Assembly: GCF_024679245.1 (NCBI RefSeq)
Contig: NC_090182.1
Span: 24,958,274 to 25,022,273, forward strand
Length of the DNA: 64,000 bases
Origin: Pseudorasbora parva
Lineage: Eukaryota; Chordata; Actinopteri; Cypriniformes; Gobionidae
Direction: 5' to 3'
Of the stretch, positions 12,337 through 26,597 are shown in pieces; position 1 is the first letter of the stretch; the number at the start of each line of letters is the position of its first letter. The notes below the pieces were generated by a model. That model ran no database searches. It was not told where the DNA came from and saw only the letters and a program-made list of their open reading frames with translations. Position numbers and translations under genes: made by a program.

Positions 12337-13877
12337 CATGGGCGTAGATTACGAGGGGGACGCGGGGGACGTGTCCCCCTCACTTTTAATAAAATGTATT
12401 TTCGTCCCCCGCACTTTTACTGGGTCTCACCGATCCTAGTCGACCCGCTCCGAGCGGGATTCGAACCTGCGCGAGGGCGGGCAAGTTAACAGGGACGCTA
12501 AAAACAGCTTTCTCTAATCTCGGTTGAGAGCGCGCTTCTTGAGGTCACGGGCAAATGTATTTACATAGAAACTAAAGTGAATACATCAAGATTTAAATTT
12601 TCAGAGACAAAAAAATATCTATGCAGGACCTGTAATTTTATTCGAATCTAAATATGAGGAGGGCGCTCTCACAGAAAGTCCAAAAGCGGATTCGTAGAGG
12701 TAATACCTCTGGAGCTGTAGCTGAGCTGAAGGAAAACAATCGTTATGATGATGAAACGTGACGACGACAATCAGACGATTGCGACAATATATGCTTTATG
12801 TGTGTTTTTCAAGTCATCTCAATGTAGGCTATTTATTGGCAATAAAGTAGCCTATATGAATAATGCAGCTTTTAATGTTTAGTATCTTCTGCTCACCAAG
12901 GCTGCATTTATGTAATCAAAAATAGTTAAAACAGTACTATTTTGAAATATTATTACAAATTAAAACAGCTTTTTTTCTATGTGAATATATATAGTAATTT
13001 ATTCCTGTGATCAAAGCTGAATTTATAATCATTACTCCAGTCTTCAGTGTCACATGATCCTTCACTAATCATTATAATCAAGATATAATAATCAAGATAT
13101 AATCAAGATATAAGATATAAAAAATAATTTTATAATCAAGAAACATTTATAATTATTATCTGTGTTGAAAACAGTTGTGCTGCTTAAAAATGTTGTGGAA
13201 ACCACGATAGCCTACATGTTATTTTTCAGGATTCTTTAATGAATAGAAAGTTCAATGGACAGCATTTATTTGCATTTATTAAATACATTATCTTTTTTAA
13301 TATAAAAAATATCACTTGTGATCAATTTAATGCATGCCTGATCAATAAAAGTATTAATTTCTCTCTTTTTTAATTTTACCACAAATGTTTAGATGGTTTC
13401 CACAAAAATTAAGCAGCACCTTGAGCAGCAAAACTGATAATAATCATAAATGTGTGTTGATCATCAGATCCTCATCTGAGAATGATTAGTGAAGGATCAT
13501 GTGACACTGAAGACTGGAGTAATGATGATAAATTCAGCTTTGATCACAGGAATAAATGACACTTTACTATATCTTCACATGGAGAACAGCATGGTTTGCA
13601 TCAGAATATATCTATATTTTTTTACATTGCATAAAATCTATGGAATCTTAATGCACAATTGTTTGTAGTATATAAACCAATCATAAAATTGGCATAAAAA
13701 ATAGGAGAATAATATTATAGATATTAATTAGTGGTTATTGTTCAGCAGTGTATTTGATATCTTGCCCAATTAAAAGCAAGAGATGTGATAAATTATATTG
13801 GTCCAAAAAAAAAAAGGGGGGGGGGGGGTTACGACATTTCTGTCCCCCTCACTTCTGAAAAGATGGCTACGCCCCTG
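12337..13877. mobile_element. Non-autonomous hAT-type transposon with exact 8-bp target duplication
   Basis: Ends are CATGGGCGTAG and CTACGCCCCTG, inverted with one mismatch (CAGGGGCGTAG form). Both sides are flanked by GTCACGTC (12329-12336 and 13878-13885), an 8-bp duplication typical of hAT elements. There is no transposase frame. The interior holds two oppositely oriented pieces of 'family F' (about 12890-13260 and 13390-13590), including the mirrored block 'cagtcttcagtgtcacatg' and its complement, so the middle could fold into a hairpin. Confidence 0.85.
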
Positions 13878-14144
13878 GTCACGTCAATTAGCCTACATGA
13901 GATTGGCTGGATTCGGAAACGTATACTACTCTTACTATTTCTGCCAGATAAAGATGTGGTAAAAGCAGTACGAGTAGTATTGCTTGTAGCCTAGGCTACG
14001 CTGTTCCCAATTCAGCAACTATTTTGGCACTGACTGCAAGGACCAGTTTCTTAGATGTTTAAGTCTACTTAAACCAGTTTACTTTTTATTGGAGTTAGGT
14101 CTTCATCGGTTTAGTTTTAGTTGTCAGATTTCTAGATAAGTTGG

Positions 14145-14304
14145 TCATAAAAGACGATGAGTTTTGGAGAAGCGCTGTAGTGCGTAGATGGGTGGCAGGA
14201 AGAGTGACGCCAGCGCAATCGCGCTTCTTAGTAACATCTCAACCAGATTTGAGTTCAAAGGGGATCTAGGCGCGTCCTCTAGCACCACATCAACAGGTGT
14301 TAAC
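14145..14304 (-). CDS. Possible orphan 3'-terminal coding exon, unknown protein
   Basis: On the minus strand a pyrimidine-rich acceptor (TTCTCGTTTTTACAG) precedes an open frame of about 53 codons. It contains LTPVDVVLEDAPRSP, then NLVEMLLRSAIALASLFLPP, then IYALQRF, and ends at a stop at 14145. AATAAA follows on the same strand at 14090-14085, 55 bases on. Base composition is CpG-rich and coding-like. The product would end in one hydrophobic segment and a short basic tail, like a small tail-anchored protein. I do not recognise it and could not find upstream exons, so it may be a relic or chance. Confidence 0.3.
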
Positions 14305-14366
14305 TGTAAAAACGAGAATAGCCCTGTAAAATACATATAGTAGTATCGGATAGTCAGCGAACACAT

Positions 14367-15800
14367 GGCCTGACGTGAAGACTTTTCTCAGCACTCTATT
14401 TGAACAACTTGTAGATTTGATAATTCTTGCTTGGATGTCCCTTGTCCCACAATGACGATCATATCACCACCGTTAATGATGTTAAATAGGTTTTAAATCT
14501 TAAAAACGTGAGCAACAATAATCTGAGTGGCTTCAGGTGAGTGACATAGGCTAAGCATGATATTAGCCTTATATATAGTAGCGCCCCTGCTGGATACACC
14601 ACAAAACATGTTTTGTTGTCCTTTTATCAGCGTCGTTTTGCTATATTTTATCTTGCAAGTACCAAGTCGTGGCTTTCAAGCGTATACCTCTGTGCTTTGT
14701 TGTTCAGAAATTCAATTTGGCCAACTAAAACGTTTAGATGTGATCAGTCACTAGAACATTTTCAATTGGGGTTTGAATTTTTTTTTAGGCTAGTGATCTG
14801 TACAAGTCATGCAGAGAGAGCGTAATGACACCGTAGGTCCATGCACAGTGGCTCTGAATGTTGAGCTACATGTATCAATTCACAATTTATATTGGGGTCA
14901 GTTATATAGGCCTAAGGGAGATTTTGCATGTTAAGAATGTTCGGTCAGACAGATTGTCAAAGGTTTTGAGATTGTATAAACGTGTCACCGCTTACCCCAT
15001 ATGATGTGGCAACCTTCCCCAGTGCAATGTATGGTGACCAAACGTTCTGTTTTTTCCAGGACATGTCCTGTTTTCAAGTCCTGGCCATCCTGGCTGTTTT
15101 TTTTAATTTTTTTATAAAGTGATAAAAATTAATTATTGAAATTAATAAGGCATCTTTGAGTAAACTTTAAATATCAATTGAGTATCTCATTGCCAGGCCG
15201 AGTGTAATCAATTTTTTCGGTAATCAAAATTTGGTCACTCTAGTGCAAATGTGACTGCCGTTTAAAAGTCTGGGTCTCTACAATAAGATAAAATAATAAA
15301 TAAAAAAATATAGCCTACTTTTTTCAGTGAGGATTCATTCAATTAATCAAAAGTGACAGTAGGCCTAGACACACTGTAAAAAATATTTTAAAAAATAAGT
15401 TATCTGGTTGCCTTAAAAATTTCCTTAAATTTCCTTAAAAAGTTCATTGAAATAAAATAAGTTAATACAATGAACATTCGACAACTTTTATTCAAATATT
15501 AAAGATTTTTTAAGCATATTGGGTCATTGGTTTTTTTTTTGTGATGTGAAACATGCCAAATTCTTCTATTTTCATGATTTATCACATTTTTTTGTGGTTC
15601 AGATACAATATTTTGAGTTTCTATTTATTAAACCAATTTCCTTCATTGTATCAACAGAAATTTGTAATTTCAATTAACTAAAAATATTAAGGCAACCATG
15701 ATTCTTACTTTAAGTTAACCAACAACAACAACAAAAAAATGTACAGTGAACATAAATTGTAATGTGAACATAGTGAACAGTGAACATAAAAACATAAATT
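14367..15800. other. Intergenic, nothing firm
   Basis: AT-rich with several short poly-T and poly-A tracts. A minus-strand stretch near 14998-15040 reads IALGKVATSYG before a GTAAGC, but its acceptor side is poor and no family fits. Confidence 0.4.
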
Positions 15801-15804
15801 GTCC

Positions 15805-16110
15805 AAACAATTTATGTCAAAAAAAAAAAAATGCTGTACTTTTTAAATGTTCTATTCATCAGAGCATCCTGAAAAAAAATATATTCAGGTTTCTACCTAA
15901 AGATAAACAGCACAACTGTTTGCAACATTGGAAATAATATTAATACTAATAAATGTTACTTGAGCAGCAAATCCAACCTGATATTAGATTTCTGAAGGAT
16001 CATGTGACTAAATATTGGAGTAATGAATGCTGAAAAATCCACTTTGCCTTCACATGACTTACTGTTTGCTGGATTTTTCATTATTAATAATAATGATTAA
16101 AAAATAAACA
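15805..16110. repeat. Dispersed fish repeat, copy of 'family F'
   Basis: Carries the blocks 'agcacaactgtttgcaacat' and 'ttctgaaggatcatgtgac', in the same order as the copy at 2.9-3.4 kb. Non-coding and degenerate. Confidence 0.6.
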
Positions 16111-16414
16111 TATTTTAAAACTGTATTACCACACTCCAAAGGTGTAAGTAGTCCTAGTAAACCACATTGCCCTACATGACAATACCAGTCATTTTTGACC
16201 TTGTGGAGACATTCTGGTAAAACAACTTATAAATCATATTAAATCATGTTTCAGAAAATACAAAAATGTTTCTGTGATGGGTTAAGGCTATGGGATAGAA
16301 AATACAGTCAGTAAAGCATTAGTCCCTATAAAACATGGAAACCCAACATTAGCATTAGCATTGAATAATCACCTAAAGAAAAATAATTTTAAGAAGAGGT
16401 GTCATATTTGGCAT

Positions 16415-16447
16415 TTTATTTGTTTTACATTTCATTTTGTCTTTATT
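16415..16447 (-). promoter_or_regulatory. Polyadenylation signals of the beta-thymosin gene
   Basis: Two TTTATT words on the plus strand (16415-16420, 16442-16447) give AATAAA on the minus strand, about 265-295 bases after the stop codon. This spacing fits a short thymosin 3' UTR. Confidence 0.55.
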
Positions 16448-16708
16448 TCATGAAGAAAACCCCCTTTTTTTAAAAAAACAAACAAAAAAACAAATGCACT
16501 TAACAGAATTTGGTAAAATATCCATTTTAAACCCTGTCTCATGTCACCCCCCCTTCACCACACTCTTCATTTATAGGCCCCAGTGACAATTGCCATGGTA
16601 ACCATGCATCACATGGGGCAATAGCACCCTTTAAACAGAAATAGGAATTGTAATATCTGCCATGTCACAAGAACATGTTTTGTGCTTGTCTTCTCGTTGT
16701 CTCTTGCG

Positions 16709-17410
<702 letters not shown>

Positions 17411-18007
17411 CTATTTAAATGTATTTGATTAAAATACTGATAAATATTACTGATATGTTATTTTAGTGCACATGTGTTAAACTATCAAATCACTACATTT
17501 CAAGAGTGCAGTGTTTTAAGGGAAAGTCAGTCAGATGCTGAGGGACGAAATTTCCCCTTTCTCTCAGGACATGTGATGGTAGCATGTAGCACACGTGTGT
17601 TCCAGCATGTGTGTATCATGTTCCGATGCTAACCACCCACCTAGCCAACTCTCTGTGTATCTGTCTCTTCTAGTACATTTCCCTTTTTAATTTCACATAA
17701 TGTCTATTTCCTTTTTTTTAATGTCTAAGCCTTTGTTCTTTTCCACATTGCTTCATTCACGTTATGGATGACTACACCAGTTTAGCATGCAGGCAGCCTC
17801 TTTTTTCTCACCTGCTAGACTGCAGTGTCTACCTCAATGGATAAATAGCCATTCTATTTCTTATGTCTCTCTTCACTCTCTGGCTGCCGCACCTATAGCC
17901 AATGTGAATTTACCATCTCCAGTTGTCGCATTCATCATGCTAGTCATTAAACCCACAAACACATGCAGAAAGAGGAGGATGGCTATTATGATGGATAAAG
18001 GACTTAC

Positions 18008-18115
18008 CGTAGGAAACAAAGTGGCTGTATCCACTGGCTGGTAGAAAGAGAGGACGGCGTGTCTGCTGTGATTACCCAGACTGCGTCTGCTGGTGTCTGT
18101 GTATCCGCTAGGGCG
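18008..18115 (-). other. Probable 5' non-coding exon of the beta-thymosin gene
   Basis: On the minus strand a GC-rich stretch ends at 18008 with ACG before GTAAGT, a strong donor. It lies about 0.7 kb upstream of the first coding exon, in the right place and orientation for the leader exon of a beta-thymosin gene. The 5' limit is estimated; no clear TATA box was found. Confidence 0.5.
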
Positions 18116-18465
18116 TGGAATTTTGAGGAGAGAGAGGGAGGGAGGAGGGATGCTGGAGAGATTTAGTCAGCCTATCACTTCTATCCCATCCAGTTAATAT
18201 TCATGCTTCGTAGAGAGCAGACATTCAATGCCTTTACATGTTCAAATGATGAATCAATAAAGATGGAATATGACAAACAGTGGACACAAGGGCATGTGAT
18301 ATTGGGGTTGCAGGGTTAGAAGCAGGGTTCTGTCACAGCAGTGTGGCAGCTGTTTGGTTGGGGGCTGGGATGTCATACTGCCTGAGACCCTGAGTCATGT
18401 CTCATTTTAACATGTGCCCCTCGCTGAGCCAAGGGGAAACACCATTTAACTGTTATATATATATA
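18116..18465. other. Upstream region of the beta-thymosin gene
   Basis: Purine-rich near 18125-18150 and otherwise plain. It is expected to hold the promoter, but no specific site can be defended. Confidence 0.4.
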
Positions 18466-18514
18466 TTCCATGGTTAATTTCTAGGGTTTCAAATACAGCT
18501 TTAATCATACATTC

Positions 18515-18519
<5 letters not shown>

Positions 18520-18603
<84 letters not shown>
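18520..18603. repeat. (TA)n tract within the palindrome
   Basis: About 42 TA units, between the left outer arm and the inner MITE. Confidence 0.95.
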
Positions 18604-18607
<4 letters not shown>

Positions 18608-18873
18608 CACTCTAAAAAATGCTGGGTTAAAAACAACCCAAGTTGGGTTGAAAATGCACCGACCCAACAATTGGGTTGTTTTAACCCAATGGTTGAGTTG
18701 TTTTAACCCAGTGGTTGAGTTGTTTTAACCCAGTGGTTGGGTTAAATGTTGCTTAAGACAACCCAATTTCTGGGTAAGAACAACTCAACCATTGGGTTAA
18801 AACAACCCAATTGTTGGGTCGGTGCATTTTCAACCCAACTTGGGTTGTTTTTAACCCAGCATTTTTTAGAGTG
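18608..18873. mobile_element. Palindromic MITE with near-perfect 95-base arms
   Basis: Begins CACTCTAAAAAATGCTGGGTT and ends with its reverse complement. The arms read identically in reverse complement for about 95 bases, through repeated GGGTT/AACCC words, around a loop of about 75 bases. TA flanks both ends (18606-18607 and 18874-18875), a target duplication of the kind used by Tc1/mariner-type transposases. Non-coding. Confidence 0.85.
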
Positions 18874-19164
18874 TATATATATATATTTTGAATGTATGAT
18901 TAAAGCTGTATTTGAAACCCTAGAAATTAACCATGGAAATTGAAATCAAGTTAAATGTTGCAATATTATATATGCATGCCACGGATGCTAAAATGACTAA
19001 TTTTCTTTGAAATTAGCTATAGGTTTGATTACTTGGTCATACTTGGTGATTATATTTACTTAGTCATATGATCTCACATTAGTGTGACGTCATTTCACAT
19101 TTCATTTGGGCTAGTCAGCAGCCTCCAAAAAGCACAAAGTACATAATGTTGAGATAGACGTGAC

Positions 19165-20902
19165 TTAAGCATCAGAATCAGAATGAGCTGTATCGCTAAG
19201 TATGTTTATACAAGAAATCTGTCTCTGTGACAGAAGCTTCCAAAGTACAGAAAGAAAGACAGCGACAAAATATAATAAACATATAATAAAAAAAAAAATC
19301 AAAGAGAATAAGTGAATTAAAAAAAACCCATAGAGACAATAAACCTCCCGATCAGGTATAACATTATGACCACTGACAGGTGAAGTGAATAACACTGATT
19401 GTCTGTTCATCACGGCTCCTGTTCGTGGGTGTGATAAATTAGGTAGCAAGTGAACATTTTGTCCTCAAAGTTTGTTGTTAAAAGCAGGAAAAATTGGCAA
19501 GCGTAAGGATTTGAGGGAGTTTGACAAGGGCCCAATTGTGATGGGTAGATGACTGGGTCAGAGCATCTCCAAAACTGCAGCTCTTGTGGGGTGTTCTCGG
19601 TCTGCAGTGGTCAGTATTAGTTAAAAGAGATCCAAGGAAGGAACAGAGGTGAACCGGCGACAGGATCATGGGCGGCAAAGGCTCACTGATGCATGTGGGG
19701 AGCAAAGGCCGGCCCGTGTGCTCTTATCAAACAGACAAGCTACTGGAGCTCAAATTGCTCGAGAAGTTAATGCTGGTTCTGATAGAAAGGTGTCAGAACA
19801 CACAGTGCATCACAGTCTGTTGCGTATGGGGCTGCATAACGGCTGACCAGTCAGGGAGGGTGCCCTTGCTGATCCCTGTCCACTGCCGAAAGGGCCAACA
19901 GTGGGCACGTGAGCATCAGAATTGGAACAGGGAGCAATGGAAGAAGGTGGCGTGGTCTGATGAATCATGTTTTCTTTTCCATCACGTGTATGCCAGGTGT
20001 GTGTGCGTGGCTTACCTGGAGAACACATGGCACCAGAATGCCCTATGAGAAGAAGGCAAGATGGCTGAGGCAGTGTGATACTTTGGACAATGTTCTGCTG
20101 GGAAAACTTGAGTCCTGCCAACCATGTGGATGTTACTTTGATATGTACCACCTAACTAAGCATTGTTGCAGACCACGCACCCTTTCATGGAAACTGTATT
20201 CCTTGGTGGCTGTGGCCTCTTTCAGCAGGATAATGCCCTGCCACAAAGCAAAAAGAGTTCAGGGTTGGTTTGAGGAGCACAACAAGATGTTTAAGGTGTT
20301 TTGAGTCTGAGGTGTTGACTTGGCCTCCAAATTCCCCAGATCTCAATCCAATCTATGGGATTTTCTGAACAAAAAAGTCTGATCCATTGCAACTTACAAG
20401 ACAGGATCTGCTGCTAACATCTTGGTGGCAGATACCACAGCACACCTTCAGGGGTCTAATGAAGTCCAAGTCTCGGTGGGTCAGGGCTGTTTTGGCAGCA
20501 AAAGGGGGACCAACACAATATTAGGAAGGTGGTTATAATGTTATGCCTAATTGGTGTTTATGTATGTACAGATATGGACATATACAGATGCAAGGCAATG
20601 TAAATAAGAGGTATGGTATGCTAAATAAATATAGTATAAGAATAAATAGAGTTCTGTATTGCGTATGTTTATTGGGGGCATTTAGCCGTTCATGAGGTGA
20701 TGGTCTGAGGAAAGAAACTTTTGTCATGCCTTCTTGCTGTCCTGGTGCTCAGTGTTCTGTAGCGCCGGTCAGACTGCAACAGTTCAAAGAGGAAGTGGCC
20801 TGGATGTAAGGGGTCCAGAATGATTTTGCCAGCCCTTTTATGCACTCTGGATGAGGAAAGTATTTTTGGAGAGGGGAGGTCTGTGCCAATAATTCTTCCA
20901 GC

Positions 20903-20904
<2 letters not shown>
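19165..20904. repeat. Dispersed repeat split by a Tc1-like insertion
   Basis: The left piece (19165-19350) has 'cagaatcagaatgagctgta' and 'gtgacagaagcttccaaag'. The right piece (about 20560-20904) has 'tcaaagaggaagtggcctgg' and 'cagcccttttatgcactctg'. Both halves resemble parts of one repeat that I associate with fish genomes, with the Tc1-like element at 19353-20549 lying between them. The family is not named. Confidence 0.45.
19353..20549 (+). mobile_element. Tc1-like transposon, degenerate
   Basis: Terminal inverted repeats are AGGTATAACATTATGACCAC on the left and the complement of AGGCATAACATTATAACCAC on the right. The transposase, on the plus strand, is broken into several frames (19649-19846, 19668-20048, 19909-20304). 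Recognisable pieces are HCRKGQQWAREH, WSDESCFLF (first catalytic Asp region), an FSRIMPCH block where Tc1 proteins have Q-DNAPCH, and DLNPI near 20340. Stops and frameshifts make it inactive. A second copy of the same family lies on the minus strand at 52.2-53.1 kb. Confidence 0.88.

Positions 20905-20997
<93 letters not shown>
20905..20997. repeat. (TA)n microsatellite
   Basis: About 46 TA units, closing the repeat block that hosts the Tc1-like insertion. Confidence 0.97.
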
Positions 20998-20999
<2 letters not shown>

Positions 21000-21954
21000 C
21001 TAGATATATATAGACCCTAGCCAGACCTCACTGTTTGCAAACTAATCAAAATTTAAAAAAAAAACTAACTTTGCAAATGTACAGCCCTTACGCAGGCGCC
21101 CCAAGACAGACAGACACAGGCCACAAGACCTCTGCTCCCTAGTAAATATTTTTTTTCCTTCATCCATTTGTCAATTCATTTACCTGTCCTCCGTCCACTA
21201 ATCTTTTCACGTCAAATTGTCAGCAGAAAATATTTATTTATATATTTTTTTGTCAAAAGTTCAACTACTCTCTTTATCTGTTTAGAGAGAATATTGATAT
21301 TTCAGTGGCAAAGTATTAAGTAAATGTTCTAATTGGTGAAATCTAACAAGATCTATAACAGTTGATTTTTAACTTATTTGTTTATAAATTACATATAAAT
21401 ATTTACATTTGCACATGAATTTGCATGTAAAGGATTGTTTAAAAATGTTTTTTTACACGAATGAAAGTAGGAAAATAGGCTTCATAATCTGAAAGTGAGA
21501 TTATAGTTATTATACATTTATGTCTATAGATATTTTGCTCAAGGTTCAGGACAGATGCTGGTGTGACACTAGACAGACAGCAGATGGCGATATTTCATTT
21601 TGGTCCGTGTGACAGATGCCTTCTTTGACAGACTAGTGCAGTACAGAAAGAATCTGCATGGCATTATGGATGGAAGTGTTAATATGAATAAAGTTAGATA
21701 TTAATTTACTGGCCGTCCATCCGCGGAGTGTTAAACAAAGCGATCAACAAACATTAAACTGCATGTAGGCCTAAATCAAAACTGTCTAATGTTACCGAAT
21801 GAAATGTCAAAAAGACAGTGAAGCTTTGGGGGTGTTCATGGACTCACACAATTTTCTCCATCTATGTTTTATATCTAATATCTATAAAATGGAAAAGGTA
21901 GGCTATATTTCAAGTATAAAACTGAATATTTAAATTGTATACTTAAAATATATA
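20998..21954. other. Intergenic, nothing recognised
   Basis: AT-rich sequence without a supportable exon, RNA or repeat. Confidence 0.5.
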
Positions 21955-23516
21955 CACAGGTCCTTCTCAAAAAATTAGCATATTGTGATAAAGTTCATTA
22001 TTTTCCATAATGTAATGATAAAAATTAAACTTTCATATATTTCAGATTCATTGCACATCAACTGAAATATTTCAGGTCTTTTATTGTTTTAATACTGATG
22101 ATTTTGGCATACAGCTCATGAAAACCCAAAATTCCTATCTCAAAAAAATAGCATATTTCATCCGACCAATAAAAGAAAAGTGTTTTTAATACAAAAAAAG
22201 TCAACCTTCAAATAATTATGTTCAGATATGCACTCAATACTTGGTCGGGAATCCTTTTGCAGAAATGACTGCTTCAATGCGGGGTGGCATGGAGGCGATC
22301 AGCCTGTGGCACTGAGGTGTTATGGAGGCCCAGGATGCTTCGATAGCAGCCTTAAGCTCATCCAGAGTGTTGGGTCTTGCGTCTCTCAACTTTCTCTTCA
22401 CAATATCCCACAGATTCTCTATGGGGTTCAGGTCAGGAGATAATCAGTAATACCATGGTCAGTAAACCATTTACCAGTGGTTTTGGCACTGTGAGCAGGT
22501 GCCAGGTCATGCTGAAAAAACAAATCTTCATCTCCATAAAGCTTTTCAGCAGATGGAGGCATGAAGTGCTCCAAAATCTCCTGATAGCTAGCTGCATTGA
22601 CCCTGCCCTTGATAAAACACAGTGGACCAACACCAGCCGCTGACATGGCACCACAGACCATCACTGACTGTGGGTACTTGACACTGGACTTCAGGCATTT
22701 TGGCATTTCCTTCTCCCCAGTCTTCCTCCAGACTCTGGCACCTTGATTTCCAAATGACATGCAAAATTTGCTTTTATCTGAAAAAAGTGCTTTGGACCAC
22801 TGAGCAACAGTCCAGTGCTGCTTCTCTGTAGCCCAAAAGTGGCTTGACCTGGGGAATGCGGCACCTGTAGCCCATTTCCTGCACACACCTGTGCACGGTG
22901 GCTCTGGATGTTTCTACTCCAGACTCAGTCCACCGCTTCCGCAGGTCCCCCAAGGTCTGGAATCGGTCCTTCTTCACAATCTTCCTCAGGGTCCGGTCAC
23001 CTCTTCTTGTTGTGCAGCGTTTTTTGCCACACTTTTCCCTTCCCACAGACTTCCCACTGAGGTGCCTTGATACAGCACTCTGGGAACAGCCTATTCGTTC
23101 AGAAATTTCTTTCTGTGTCTTACCCTCTCGCTTGAGGGTGTCAATGATGGCCTTCTGGACAGCAGTCAGGTCGGCAGTCTTACCCATGATTGCGGTTTTG
23201 AGTAATGAACCAGGCTGGGAGTTTTTAAAGCCTCAGGAATCTTTTGCAGGTGTTTAGAGTTAATTAGTTGATTCAGATGATTAGGTTAATAGCTCGTTTA
23301 GAGAACCTTCTCATGATATGCTATTTTTTGACATAGGAATTTTGGGTTTTCATGAGCTGTATGCCAAAATCATCAGTATTAAAAAAATAAAAGACCTGAA
23401 AATTTTCAGTTGGTGTGCAATGAATCTAAAGTATATGAAAGTTTAATTTTTATCATTACGTTATGGAAAATAATGAACTTTATCACAATTTGCAAATGTT
23501 TTGAGAAGGACCTGTG
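21955..23516 (-). mobile_element. Tc1-like transposon with long terminal inverted repeats
   Basis: Begins CACAGGTCCTTCTCAAAAAA and ends with the complement, GAGAAGGACCTGTG. The inverted repeats extend about 200 bases each (for example 'gataaagttcattattttcc' on the left and its reverse complement on the right). A TA precedes the left end; the right flank is TC, probably a mutated duplication. It encodes one minus-strand transposase pseudogene. Confidence 0.92.
22245..23187 (-). pseudogene. Tc1-like transposase, frameshifted
   Basis: A DDE-type transposase that cuts and pastes its own element. The N-terminal frame (23187-22774) has the helix-turn-helix QKEISERIGCSQSAVSRHL and a second domain, TLGDLRKRWTESGVETSRAT. 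Around 22830-22880 the frame shifts to 22886-22428, which holds ALFSDKSKF (first Asp), VMVCGAMSAAGVGPL and FFQHDLAPAHSAK (second Asp). Near 22440 a small deletion removes the expected residues before SPDLNPIENLW, shifts frame again and leaves the C-terminus (ending near SAKGFPTKY, about 22245) out of frame. Two frameshifts make it inactive, although it is otherwise well preserved and so fairly young. Confidence 0.9.
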
Positions 23517-23839
23517 TCTACTAGTAGCCTATATATAGGCCTACATTCGGCAACACTTTCTATAATGGCCATGCTTATGAATTATAGCCCCGATTTTGTA
23601 ACATAAAGATTTAACGTATTAGTTCACTTGTACAGATATAGTACAAATGAGAAACATATAGTTGTGAACTAGTTGTGCACTTAAAGGACTTTTAAGTTTT
23701 TTTAAGTTTAAGGAATTTTAAGGAATTTTTAAGTTTATCTTGATCATATACCTTTCTGAGTACAGTCTATAGAAAACAAACGAACCAGATTGTTGCTTCA
23801 ACATGGAGCTATTACAGTTAATTAACTACAGCTAAAATA

Positions 23840-24175
23840 GCAGGTCAGGGAACTGGATACAGACCTGGATATAGCTAGCCGTCTAAAACAGGTGAATTTA
23901 AACAATGGCTAAGTAAACACATCTCGTTGTCATGTAAGGGCCCTGTTCTCATTGGACAGACATTTTAATTGCATTTTGTGTCTATTAAGGAGCACCAATA
24001 CACCTTTGCGTTTATGCCCCCATAACTGCCGTTTTAGCTGAGTGGGGGCTCTGGGCATTAACTGTAACCGCTCCGTGTTGCAGGCACCAATCCGGTTCTT
24101 TTTTTCTTTTTTCTTTTCTATAGACTGTAGGCCTACTCACAAAGATATAACGATCAAGATAAATAAAATAAAAAT
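23840..24175 (+). repeat. Dispersed repeat 'G', copy 1 of 3
   Basis: Contains 'caggtgaatttaaacaatgg', 'tctcgttgtcatgtaagggc' and 'gtgggggctctgggcattaa'. The same blocks in the same order recur at 56820-57135 (plus) and in part at 54078-54265 (minus). There is no coding frame and I do not know the family name. Confidence 0.7.
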
Positions 24176-26380
<2,205 letters not shown>

Positions 26381-26597
26381 CTTTCACACACACAAGACCA
26401 AGCTGTCATAATCTCTTGTAAAGACACCATTATGAATGTTGATGCAATGATATGTACATAAACTACAATTGCAGTCTACAGTTCATGCAGATGAATGAAT
26501 GAAAGGCTCTGGAGTCTCAGAGGTGATCTAATGACTTTATCTTACAGTATGACATCTTTTCAAATGAAGGATGCAGTACTGTTTTATATAACAGGAG

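Larger units (their letters stand above)
18466..18938. repeat. Large nested palindrome with TA tracts and an inner MITE
   Basis: Outer arms 18466-18518 and 18886-18938 are exact reverse complements over about 53 bases (left begins TTCCATGGTTAATTTC, right ends CCATGGAA). Inside the left arm lies a long TA tract (18520-18603), and inside the right arm a short one (about 18874-18885). The core is a palindromic MITE at 18608-18873. The whole structure is therefore a two-fold symmetric foldback with unequal TA arms. Confidence 0.85.

Noticed and set aside
14998..15045. Exon-like IALGKVATSYG stretch on the minus strand
   Set aside because: The donor is fair, but there is no proper acceptor or family match, and the frame is too short.
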